This document shows positions 42,972-49,780 of a stretch of 64,000 nucleotides of DNA, piece after piece. The position numbers were made by a program, and so were the translations under genes. The notes below the pieces were generated by a model that searched no databases, had not been told where the DNA came from, and saw only the letters and a list, made by a program, of their open reading frames with translations. Source of the stretch: DATKZS01 sp035527835 [NCBI: bacterium] (lineage in GTDB: Bacteria > RBG-13-61-14); contig DATKZS010000109.1 of the NCBI GenBank assembly GCA_035527835.1, positions 50,636 to 114,635 on the forward strand. The letters are read 5' to 3'. How positions within the stretch are numbered: the first letter of the stretch is position 1; every line of letters begins with the position of its first letter.

Positions 42972-44048
42972 ATGAAGGTAATGGTGAACGGCGCCACCGG
43001 GCTGGTGGGTCTGTCGGTGGTGGACGCTTTTATGGCGGCCGGTCATGAGGTGAGGGCCTCGGACCGGCCGGGCTCGAACTTCGGGGAGCTTACGAAGCGG
43101 GGGCTGGAGGTGGTCCCGGCCGAGCTTAGCGACCTTGAGGCGCTGGGCCAGACGGTCGCGGGCATGGACGTGGTGGTGCACGTGGCCGGGCTGTTCGACT
43201 TAGGGGCCTCCGCCCAACTCCTTGAACAGGTCAACCACCAGGGCACGCGCAACGTGTGCGAGGCCGTGCTCAAGCATGCCCCGAACCTCACCCGCTTCGT
43301 GCAGGTCGCCACCGTCGGCGTATACGGCAAGCCCGTGCGCTGCCCCTGCAAGGAGGACGACCCCAAGCGGCCCCGCAACCACTACGAGAAGAGCAAGTAC
43401 CGAGGCGAGCTGGCCGCCTTCGAGTTCCATGACAAGCACGGCCTGCCCGTGAGCTCCATCCGTCCCACCCTGGTCTACGGACCGCGCGCCAAGTACGGAC
43501 ACGCCATGTTCATCGGCGTCATGACGATGATCAAGGCCGGCGGCCGGCCGGACATCTGGGGCCTCAAGTCCGGGCCGCGGAGCTCGCACGTGCATGTGGA
43601 GGACGTGGGACGCGCCGCGCTCCAGGTGGCAATCTCCGAGGGCAGCGTGGGCAAGGCCTTTAACGTGGCCGACCCCAACCCCCTCGACGGACCGACCTTC
43701 ATCAGGGCCCTGGCCGAGCCGGTCGGACTCGAAGTCAAGGAATGGGTACCCTTCATCAAGCCCATGATGACCGGCATCGGGGCCATCGCCCCCCTCATAC
43801 CGCTCGGGCTATTGAAGCCCGTCAACAATTACATTCGAAAGCGGTGGGCCAGGCTGGTGGAGGAGCGCGGGCTCGCCAATGAGCTCAACGTCCGCCTCGA
43901 CCGCGACTGGATCGGGTACACGACCTCCGACAACTACTACGACGTGACCCGGCTCAAAGAGCTGGGCTTCGAGTGGAAATGGCCGAACGCGGTGGAAGGC
44001 CTGAAGCAGACCATCAACTGGTACCGCGAGCACGAGTGGATCCCGTGA
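42972..44048 (+). CDS. NAD-dependent epimerase/dehydratase (extended SDR)
   Basis: 358 residues. The NAD-binding G-x-x-G-x-x-G lies in VNGATGLVGLS, with acidic D for the adenosine ribose in ASDRPG. The catalytic Y-x3-K is in HYEKSKYRGE, and the substrate region ISSIRPTLVYGP is typical. The start chosen is the ATG 7 nt after GGGGG; another ATG is 6 bases upstream. The C-terminal third (EWVPFIKPMMTGIGA, hydrophobic) resembles 3-beta-HSD-like and sterol-type SDRs more than sugar epimerases. A sugar or a lipid substrate is possible. Confidence 0.85.
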   Translation: MKVMVNGATGLVGLSVVDAFMAAGHEVRASDRPGSNFGELTKRGLEVVPAELSDLEALGQTVAGMDVVVHVAGLFDLGASAQLLEQVNHQGTRNVCEAVLKHAPNLTRFVQVATVGVYGKPVRCPCKEDDPKRPRNHYEKSKYRGELAAFEFHDKHGLPVSSIRPTLVYGPRAKYGHAMFIGVMTMIKAGGRPDIWGLKSGPRSSHVHVEDVGRAALQVAISEGSVGKAFNVADPNPLDGPTFIRALAEPVGLEVKEWVPFIKPMMTGIGAIAPLIPLGLLKPVNNYIRKRWARLVEERGLANELNVRLDRDWIGYTTSDNYYDVTRLKELGFEWKWPNAVEGLKQTINWYREHEWIP

Positions 44049-44076
44049 TTGCAGTCACGGCGGCGTGATCGGGCGG

Positions 44077-44098
44077 GGCCGGACGGGAATGTCCGGCC
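44077..44098. terminator. Perfect 8-bp hairpin between convergent genes
   Basis: ggccggac, loop gggaat, gtccggcc. It lies between the epimerase stop (44048) and the PhnD-like stop (44120). There is no long T-run, so termination is only likely. A second 6-bp hairpin overlaps the epimerase end (44043-44060). Confidence 0.45.
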
Positions 44099-44119
44099 TG
44101 CTGATGCGTCCGGAATTTT

Positions 44120-45028
44120 TCAGCGGTTCGCGCGGTCCAGCCGGCGCACCAGCGCGTAGTCCTGATCAGCGGCCCGGGCGTAACCGCCGATCTCCAGCGC
44201 CTGAAGCCCCTTCGCGTCCTCGTTGAACTTGAGCAGAGCAGCCAGGAACGCGGCCTTGAACTCCGGACTCAGGTCCCGCCGCACGCACACCGGCGAGCCC
44301 GGGATCAGCTCGCTCGTCCACAACACCCTAAACGTTCCGGCCGGGATGTTTTCCGCCTGCATGGTGCGGCTGAGGTCCATGTCATTGGTCGCGCCCAGGT
44401 CATAGGCCCCGCTCAGCACGCCCCTGATCACCTTGGCATGGTCGTCCGCGAACTCGACCTTGCCCGCGAACGACTCCGGCGTCTCCTTGCGCACCTGCAG
44501 GAAATAATTGAGCGGCACCAGGAAGCCCGAGGTGGACGTGGTATTCTTGAGCAGCGCCAGCACGCCGCCCCGCGCGTCGTCAACCTTCAGATACTTCTTG
44601 TCCGAGCGGCAGATCAACACCGCGCGATAGCCCGGGTTGCCCTCCCGGTCAAGCTCCATGGCCACCGGCACAAGCTTCGCGACCTCCGCCGCCTGCACGT
44701 ACGTGTCCGGGCTCAGATACGCCGCCTCGAACTCGCCCTTGGCCAGCGCCACGACCACCTCGTCATAATCATTAAACGACACCGCCGTCACCGGCAGGTT
44801 CAGGGTTTTCTGGAGGTGCTCGGTCAAAGGCTTGAACCGTTCCAGCGTCGCCTTCTTGCCCACGATCGGGAGATAGACGATCCTCACCGCGGCCGGACCC
44901 GGGGAGGGATCCGCCGGACCGGAAACCCCCGGCATAAGAACCAGGGAGACGGCGGTCAGTAACAAGATAAGGAGAGCAAACCGCCCTCCCCTCGCCGTAC
45001 CGGACCCATTATGAATTCGCTCCATCAT
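44120..45028 (-). CDS. PhnD-like phosphate/phosphonate-type solute-binding protein
   Basis: 302 residues, with an N-terminal hydrophobic signal segment (about 17-35). Type 2 periplasmic-binding fold of the PhnD group: RIVYLPIVGKKATLERFKPLTEHLQKTL, then FEAAYLSPDTYVQAAE and YDLGATNDMDL. No permease or ATPase follows, so it is an orphan binding protein, which may serve as a sensor input or a shared-transporter component. A ligand such as phosphate, phosphonate or another oxyanion cannot be told. Confidence 0.8.
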   Translation of the reverse strand: MMERIHNGSGTARGGRFALLILLLTAVSLVLMPGVSGPADPSPGPAAVRIVYLPIVGKKATLERFKPLTEHLQKTLNLPVTAVSFNDYDEVVVALAKGEFEAAYLSPDTYVQAAEVAKLVPVAMELDREGNPGYRAVLICRSDKKYLKVDDARGGVLALLKNTTSTSGFLVPLNYFLQVRKETPESFAGKVEFADDHAKVIRGVLSGAYDLGATNDMDLSRTMQAENIPAGTFRVLWTSELIPGSPVCVRRDLSPEFKAAFLAALLKFNEDAKGLQALEIGGYARAADQDYALVRRLDRANR

Positions 45029-45182
45029 CTCTTCCGAACGTGGGCCATATTGTATCAGCCGCCCTCCCCGCCCGCAAAAAACAATTTTGCATTGCCCCTT
45101 GCCAACCGGCCCCCGAATATGGTATACGAATCTACAGTTGTATAATCATCAGACCCGTTGGAAGCAGTGAAAGGGCAAGGAC

Positions 45183-45716
45183 ATGGGAGAGCAGGGAGAT
45201 ATTTTTCAGGCGCTCGGCGTGCTGGAGCAAAAAGTCGGCGGGCTTTATATGTGGTTCGGCGATCTGTTCCGCGAGGACGAAGAGGCTTCCGCGCTCTTTT
45301 CCGGGCTGGGCCGGAATGCGTTAGCGCACCTCGACATCATCCGTAACGAGGTCCTGCCGGCCATCGGCGCCCCGACCCGCGCCGGCAAGACCGCGGCGGA
45401 GCCCGAGCCAATTACCAACGCCATCGCCGCGGTGGACGGCATCAGCCGCTCCGCCCCGCCCTCTCTCACCGACGCGCTCCGCATCGCCTCCATCCTGGAA
45501 ATTGACATCAGCGAGTATTTTTCCCGCCTCGCCGCCGACGATGATCCCGCGATCAAGGCCCGAATCCTTGGCCTGGCCCAGGCCGGCGCCCGCAACACCG
45601 CCAGGCTCGAATCCCTCCTCACCAACCGCGGCATCCTGCCCCCGTCCCCCCAAACCGGCCGCCCCCCGACCCAGCAACACGCCCGCAAAAAGCCCGCACT
45701 CAACCCCGCCGGCTGA
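45183..45716 (+). CDS. Ferritin/rubrerythrin-like helical protein (putative)
   Basis: 177 residues. The first 60 are helical and resemble rubrerythrin: LEQKVGGLYMWFGDLF, EEASALFSGLGRNALAHLDII, with E, E and H spaced like part of a diiron site. The second half (95-145) is another helical pair (EIDISEYFSRLA). The last 30 residues are Pro/Lys-rich and disordered. Only part of the usual ligand set is visible, so iron binding is uncertain. A consensus TATAAT lies at 45141-45146, without a good -35. Confidence 0.5.
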   Translation: MGEQGDIFQALGVLEQKVGGLYMWFGDLFREDEEASALFSGLGRNALAHLDIIRNEVLPAIGAPTRAGKTAAEPEPITNAIAAVDGISRSAPPSLTDALRIASILEIDISEYFSRLAADDDPAIKARILGLAQAGARNTARLESLLTNRGILPPSPQTGRPPTQQHARKKPALNPAG

Positions 45717-45829
45717 GACGCTCGCCCGGCGATAACTTCCCCGGGTCTCTCCGCCCACAAGCTCACCGAGGCACTGGAGATGGAGGAGGATGCAGGCAGC
45801 GATCGGAATTGATCGAGGTCCGTGGCCTG

Positions 45830-46225
45830 TCAGTCTTTGCGCGCATGCTTCCTGAAAAATTCCGCGGCCCCGGTCTTGTCGGCTTTTCCTTGGGCTGCCT
45901 GCCGGACCATTTTCTCGAATGCCGCGCCGGACGCGGTGAGGGAATAGCCATTGAGTTTGAGAAAGACGTAAGCGGCCACGGCCCCGGCCCTTTTGTTGCC
46001 GTCCACGAAGGGATGGTTCTTCACGATATGGAACAGGTAGGCGGCGGCCATCTCATAAATATCGGCATGGAAGAACTGGTCCCCGAATCCCGCTTGGGGC
46101 ATGGCCAGGGCGGATTCGAGCAGGCCCAGGTCGCGCACCCCATCGCTGCCGCCATAGCGCTCGATCTGGTCGCGGTGGATGTCCAGGACCTCGTCCAGGT
46201 CCAGGAAGGTCGGGACCGGAGGCAT
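45830..46225 (-). CDS. doc: Death-on-curing family toxin (Fic/Doc)
   Basis: 131 residues. The Fic/Doc motif is H71-P-F-x-D-G-N-K-R79 with an intact catalytic histidine; Doc enzymes phosphorylate EF-Tu. Leading sequence FLDLDEVLDIHRDQIERYGG and GLLESALAMPQAGF are typical of the Doc subgroup. It starts 2 bp after the antitoxin stop, so they form one operon. The classic Doc partner is Phd; here the partner is AbrB-like. Confidence 0.9.
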   Translation of the reverse strand: MPPVPTFLDLDEVLDIHRDQIERYGGSDGVRDLGLLESALAMPQAGFGDQFFHADIYEMAAAYLFHIVKNHPFVDGNKRAGAVAAYVFLKLNGYSLTASGAAFEKMVRQAAQGKADKTGAAEFFRKHARKD

Positions 46226-46227
46226 GG

Positions 46228-46455
46228 CTAGTCCGCCAGCCGCTTCAGCATCCGGCCATACTTCCGGTTGCCCTCGCCAAGCGCCCGCCGGAATTTTTTC
46301 TCCCGACCCGGATCGCGGACCGGCGAGATGATCAGGCGCTTGCCGTCGGTCTTGACCGAGAGCGGAGTATCGGCGTCAATCTCCAGGAGATCGAGCACGC
46401 CCCGGTCAATCACCAGCGCCAGGCTGTTCCCGTGTTTGGTGAGCCTCTTGACCAT
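46228..46455 (-). CDS. AbrB/SpoVT-type antitoxin (MazE-like)
   Basis: 75 residues. The N-terminal swapped-hairpin domain reads MVKRLTKHGNSLALVIDRGVLDLLEI, then SVKTDGKRLIISP. The basic tail (50-75) would contact and neutralise Doc. It starts after GAGGAGGGG. It has its own promoter with an overlapping palindrome at 46479-46494, the expected site of autorepression. It is the upstream gene of the pair. Confidence 0.88.
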   Translation of the reverse strand: MVKRLTKHGNSLALVIDRGVLDLLEIDADTPLSVKTDGKRLIISPVRDPGREKKFRRALGEGNRKYGRMLKRLAD

Positions 46456-46478
46456 GGCCCCTCCTCGTCATCGTTACT

Positions 46479-46519
46479 CATTGTAACTACAATGTATCAC
46501 CTGACTTTATTGTTGTCAA
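46479..46519 (-). promoter_or_regulatory. Promoter and operator of the toxin-antitoxin operon
   Basis: On the minus strand, consensus TTGACA (46514-46519), a 17-nt spacer, TACATT (46491-46496). The palindrome CATTGTA-gt-TACAATG (46479-46494) covers the -10, where the antitoxin or complex is likely to bind. Confidence 0.75.
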
Positions 46520-46605
46520 GGGCCGGGAAGCCGCGGCCGGTTGACCTCCTCCGCCATCGGGTATACCTTTTAATTCGTTCCTGTAGCGAAAGGCGCCGGC
46601 CCGGC

Positions 46606-46790
46606 GCTTTGGAGTGCGCGCGGCTTGCCGCCGCTTTAGATCGGCAAGCTTGCTTGCCGGAACCCGGAACAGCTCTTCAATCCATTGAGAGCAAGCCGGA
46701 AGCGCTCCCGGGTCTTGTGATCGCCGAGACTCCGCCGGGAGCAAGCTCCCGGCTCGCTAAAGCGGCGGCAAGCCGCGCGCACTCCAAAGC
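46606..46790. repeat. Perfect 33-bp inverted repeat with nested GCAAGC palindromes
   Basis: Arms 46606-46638 and 46758-46790 are exact complements (gctttggagtgcgcgcggc...). The 119-nt interior holds smaller palindromes around gcaagcttgc (46645) and gggagcaagctccc (46737). It lies in the 398-bp gap between the TA operon and the GT2 gene. No credible gene is inside. The form suggests a non-autonomous mobile or extragenic element. Confidence 0.9.
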
Positions 46791-46853
46791 GGCAAGCCGC
46801 ACGTTAAGATGGAGTTTCGCAACAGGAACTAATTCAGGCATGATGGATCGGAG

Positions 46854-48440
46854 ATGGCGGAAGCTGACCACACCGAAAAAATGATCCGGCCGGACCAGGC
46901 CAAGGTCCGGGCGGTGGTCGAGCACAAGCGGAGGCTGGGCGACAAGTTTCCCCGCTACGCCGTGTTCATCGTGGCCTACGAGGCCATGGAGCGGCTGGCC
47001 GCGGTGCTGCGCCGCATCCCGCCCGAGATTTACGAGGTCCTCACCGAGATCTACATCTTTGACGACTTCTCGCGCGACCGCACCGTGGAGGTCACCCGCG
47101 AGTACCTGGCTGAGGCCCGGCTCGAAAAGGTCTCGCTCTACAAGAACCCCCGCAACTACGGCTACGGCGGCAACCAGAAGCTGGGCTACGAGTACGCCAT
47201 CGCCAAGGGCTACGACTACGTGCTCCTGCTCCACGGCGACGGCCAGTACGCTCCCGAATACCTGCCGGACCTGATGCTGCCCACCCTGGAACAGGGCGCC
47301 GAGGTCGTCTTCGGCTCGCGGATGCTGGAGCCGGGCGCGGCCCGGGCCGGCGGCATGCCCATGTACAAGTACCTGGGCAACCGCGTGCTCACCGCCTTCG
47401 AGAACTTCATCCTGGGTCTCGACCTCACCGAGTTCCACTCCGGCTACCGCCTCTACTCGACCCGGCTGCTTCAGAAAATCCAGTACAAGCTCAACACCGA
47501 CGACTTCCACTTCGACACCCAGATCATCATCCAGGGCCTCGCGGCGGGCGAGCGGATCGTGGAGGTCCCGATCCCCACCTACTACGGCGACGAGATCTGC
47601 CACGTGAACGGGATGAAGTACGCGCTCGACGTGGTCCTCTCGGTGCTGAGCTACCGGCTGCACCAGCTCGGGATCATGCGCAAGGAGCGCTACGTGCCGG
47701 TGGCCGGGCCCGAGTACCAGTACAAGGATTTCCCGGCGAGCTCCCATGAGCAGATCATTGACGTGATCGAGCCGGGCTCGGACGTGCTCGACTTAGGGTG
47801 CGGCCACGGCCTGATCGCGGCGCGGCTCAAGGCCAAGGGCTGCCGCGTCACGGGCGTGGACCGGGTGGCGGCGGAGGAAATAGCCGGGCTCGACGGCTAT
47901 TACTGCGCGGACCTGAACGCGGAGCTGTGCCTGCCTTGCGGCCGCGACTTCGACTACGTGGTGCTGGCCGACGTGGTCGAGCACCTGGCCGAGCCGGAGA
48001 AGCTGCTCATGGCCGCGCGCCGGTATCTCACGGAGGACGGGCTGTTGGTGATGTCCGTGCCCAACATCGCGCTGTGGGTGTATCGGCTCTCGCTGGCGGC
48101 CGGCCGCTTCGAGTACACGGGCCGGGGCGTCATGGACCGGACCCACCTCCGCTTCTTCACCCTGGTCACGGCGCGCTACCTCCTGTGGCAGGCCGGCTTC
48201 AACATCGTGGAAGAGCGCTACGCCCCGGTCCCGTTCCATCTCATCATCACATTGCCCGGCGCGAAGGGATTCGTGGATTTCCTGACCCGGGCCTATCATC
48301 TGCTGGCCCGGCTCTGGCCGCGACTCTTCGCCTACCAGTTGATCTTCAAGGCCCGCATCGTGCGCCTGGAATGGGAGGAGCTGAAAAAGATCCCGGTCCC
48401 CGTGCCCGAGCCGCACCCGCATTTAAAGGCGGGGCCATGA
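46854..48440 (+). CDS. Fusion of GT2 glycosyltransferase and class I methyltransferase
   Basis: 528 residues. The N-terminal GT2 domain (about 35-270) has YIFDDFSRDRTVE, NYGYGGNQKLGYEYAI and LLLHGDGQYAPEYL, and the dolichol-phosphate-mannose-type GSRMLEPG and FHSGYR. The C-terminal SAM methyltransferase (about 295-480) has VLDLGCGHGLIAARL (near 310), GVDRVAAE, VVLADVVEHLAEPE and SVPNIALWVYRL. There is no internal break, so sugar transfer and methylation are joined in one polypeptide. An ATG at 46881 is an alternative start. The soluble tail ends in Pro-rich residues. Confidence 0.88.
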   Translation: MAEADHTEKMIRPDQAKVRAVVEHKRRLGDKFPRYAVFIVAYEAMERLAAVLRRIPPEIYEVLTEIYIFDDFSRDRTVEVTREYLAEARLEKVSLYKNPRNYGYGGNQKLGYEYAIAKGYDYVLLLHGDGQYAPEYLPDLMLPTLEQGAEVVFGSRMLEPGAARAGGMPMYKYLGNRVLTAFENFILGLDLTEFHSGYRLYSTRLLQKIQYKLNTDDFHFDTQIIIQGLAAGERIVEVPIPTYYGDEICHVNGMKYALDVVLSVLSYRLHQLGIMRKERYVPVAGPEYQYKDFPASSHEQIIDVIEPGSDVLDLGCGHGLIAARLKAKGCRVTGVDRVAAEEIAGLDGYYCADLNAELCLPCGRDFDYVVLADVVEHLAEPEKLLMAARRYLTEDGLLVMSVPNIALWVYRLSLAAGRFEYTGRGVMDRTHLRFFTLVTARYLLWQAGFNIVEERYAPVPFHLIITLPGAKGFVDFLTRAYHLLARLWPRLFAYQLIFKARIVRLEWEELKKIPVPVPEPHPHLKAGP

Positions 48441-48454
48441 ATGATACGGAGGCC

Positions 48455-48482
48455 TTGCCGTCATGGCCTCACGCGCTATATT
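48455..48482 (+). promoter_or_regulatory. Candidate sigma70 promoter of the selenoprotein-SprT operon
   Basis: TTGCCG (48455-48460), a 16-nt spacer, TATATT (48477-48482). Transcription would start about 20 nt before the ATG at 48510, with AAAGGAGG (48496-48503) between. Confidence 0.6.
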
Positions 48483-48509
48483 TATAGGAACAATCAAAGG
48501 AGGCAAGCT

Positions 48510-48743
48510 ATGAAGGGGCGTATCAATTACTGCGGGATGTGAGGGTACAAGCCGAGGGCGGTCGCCCTCGCGGATAGTCTGAAGCGAACGCTGGGCATCG
48601 AGTCCGACGTCGCCGTGGGCCAGACCGGCGATTTCGAGGTGGCGATTGACGGCAGGCAAATCTTCTCCAAGCGCGCGCTCAACCGTTTCCCCGAGCCGGG
48701 AGAGGTCGAGGGACTCGCCGAGCAACTGGTGAAAAAGAAATAA
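48510..48743 (+). CDS. SelW/Rdx-family selenoprotein with in-frame UGA (Sec11)
   Basis: 77 residues if the TGA at 48540-48542 is read as selenocysteine. It begins M-K-G-R-I-N-Y-C8-G-M-U11-G-Y-K-P-R-A, the thioredoxin-like redox motif CxxU of the SelW/SelT/SelH (Rdx) family. Family residues continue with GDFEVAIDG, IFSK and RFPEPGEVEGLAEQL. The frame stays open after the UGA to a TAA. AAAGGAGG lies 6 nt before the ATG, and a promoter is at 48455. A hairpin with a GGUC loop begins 10 nt after the UGA (bSECIS candidate). The TAA overlaps the ATG of the SprT-like gene. The likely role is thiol redox; selBC and the other Sec genes must be elsewhere. Confidence 0.9.
48553..48570 (+). promoter_or_regulatory. 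Candidate bacterial SECIS hairpin
   Basis: cgagggc (48553-48559), loop ggtc, gccctcg (48564-48570): a 7-bp stem with two G at the loop start. 17 nt separate the UGA from the first loop base, within the range I recall for bacterial SECIS elements. It lies in the coding sequence, as expected in bacteria. Confidence 0.75.
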
Positions 48744-49492
48744 TGGCCGGGCCCCGCCAATTGTCGCTGCTCGACCTGGCCCGGCCCTTGACGCCGGCCG
48801 GGCTCAAGGACGAGCGCGAGTTCACGGCCGAGCTCGCCGCCCTGGTCGCCGAGCCGGTGAAGATCATCCTCACCTCCAACCGCTCCACCCTGATCTCCGT
48901 CCGGGAAGGCAAGGGCGGGCAAAAGACCGCGCGGGTGCAGTGCGCCTTCCGCGCCGCGGACCACGAGACCATGAAGGCGCTCGCCCGCTTCATCTTGAAG
49001 CCCGACGCCCGGAGCCGCCGCCGCATTGACGCCTTCCTCCATAATAACCAGGCGCTCATCGAGGCCATGGCGCGGGACAGCTCGCCCCGCTTGGCCGCGC
49101 GCTCCGCGGGCCGGCACCTCGACCTCACCCGCGTGCTCAACAAGGTGAGGCGCGAGTACGGCATCCGCGTGCCCGGCGTCGCCATCTCGTGGTCGAGCGG
49201 GGGGACGAGGAGAAAAAGGCGGGCGCGCCGGACCATCAAGTTCGGCAGCTACTGCCACCGGAGCAAGACCATCAAGATCCATCCCGGCCTCGACAGCCCC
49301 GACGTGCCCGAATTCTTCGTGGAGTACATCGTGTATCACGAGCTCCTCCACGCCCTGTTCCCGCCGGTGGCCGGAGACGGCGGCAGGCGCGACGTCCACA
49401 CCGCCGAGTTCAAGCGCTTCGAGAAAAAATTCCCCCGCTATGAGGAAGCGCGCAAGTTCGAAAAGCTGTTCGTCAACACCCGGCTGAAGTGA
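48743..49492 (+). CDS. SprT-like zinc metallopeptidase
   Basis: 249 residues. The zinc motif is H199-E-L-L-H203 in YIVYHELLHALF, with a third candidate ligand in HTAEF downstream. The preceding strand KFGSYCHRSKTIKIHPGLD resembles SprT/YgjP-type proteins. The first half (1-130) is helical and unassigned. It starts inside the stop of the selenoprotein gene (TAATG), so the two are co-translated. Putative role: a protease acting on protein damage or DNA-protein crosslinks, by family analogy only. Confidence 0.8.
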   Translation: MAGPRQLSLLDLARPLTPAGLKDEREFTAELAALVAEPVKIILTSNRSTLISVREGKGGQKTARVQCAFRAADHETMKALARFILKPDARSRRRIDAFLHNNQALIEAMARDSSPRLAARSAGRHLDLTRVLNKVRREYGIRVPGVAISWSSGGTRRKRRARRTIKFGSYCHRSKTIKIHPGLDSPDVPEFFVEYIVYHELLHALFPPVAGDGGRRDVHTAEFKRFEKKFPRYEEARKFEKLFVNTRLK

Positions 49493-49504
49493 GGCGGGAT
49501 GGGA

Positions 49505-49696
49505 TCATGCCTCCTCGTCTTCCGCCGCTTCCCGGGTGAAGACGATGAAGGCCATGGAGGGCCGTTTGGAGGAGTCGCGCAGCGCGAACTGGATGCCGTC
49601 CAGGATCCAGCCCTGGCCGACCTCTTCGTTGATGATCCGTTGTAAAACCTCGTCCGTGACCGTGCTGGTCTCGCGGATGTGGTAACGCAGCGCCAT
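49505..49696 (-). CDS. Small DUF4177-like protein
   Basis: 63 residues. RYHIRETSTVTDEVLQRIINEEVGQGWILDGIQFALRD resembles the DUF4177 pattern (helix, then G-W-x-L strand), and the last residues are acidic. It starts after GGAAGGA, with a TTGATA-17-TATATT promoter upstream. It is convergent with the SprT-like gene. The function is unknown. Confidence 0.75.
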   Translation of the reverse strand: MALRYHIRETSTVTDEVLQRIINEEVGQGWILDGIQFALRDSSKRPSMAFIVFTREAAEDEEA

Positions 49697-49716
49697 TTCA
49701 TCCTTCCCCGCGATTC

Positions 49717-49745
49717 AATATAACAGCGCGCCTCCCGCTTATCAA
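49717..49745 (-). promoter_or_regulatory. Candidate sigma70 promoter of the DUF4177-like gene
   Basis: On the minus strand, TTGATA (49740-49745), a 17-nt spacer, TATATT (49717-49722), about 20 nt before the ATG. Confidence 0.65.
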
Positions 49746-49780
49746 GAATGTTTAAAGGGCGCGGCCACGGTCCTCCCGGC

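Noticed and set aside
46432-46884. 150-codon plus-strand frame in the gap before the GT2 fusion
   Set aside because: It runs over the TA promoter and the 33-bp inverted repeat; no protein pattern.
48540-48542. TGA as an ordinary stop, giving a 10-codon peptide
   Set aside because: Downstream codons keep Rdx family residues, and the RBS, hairpin and CxxU context favour selenocysteine.
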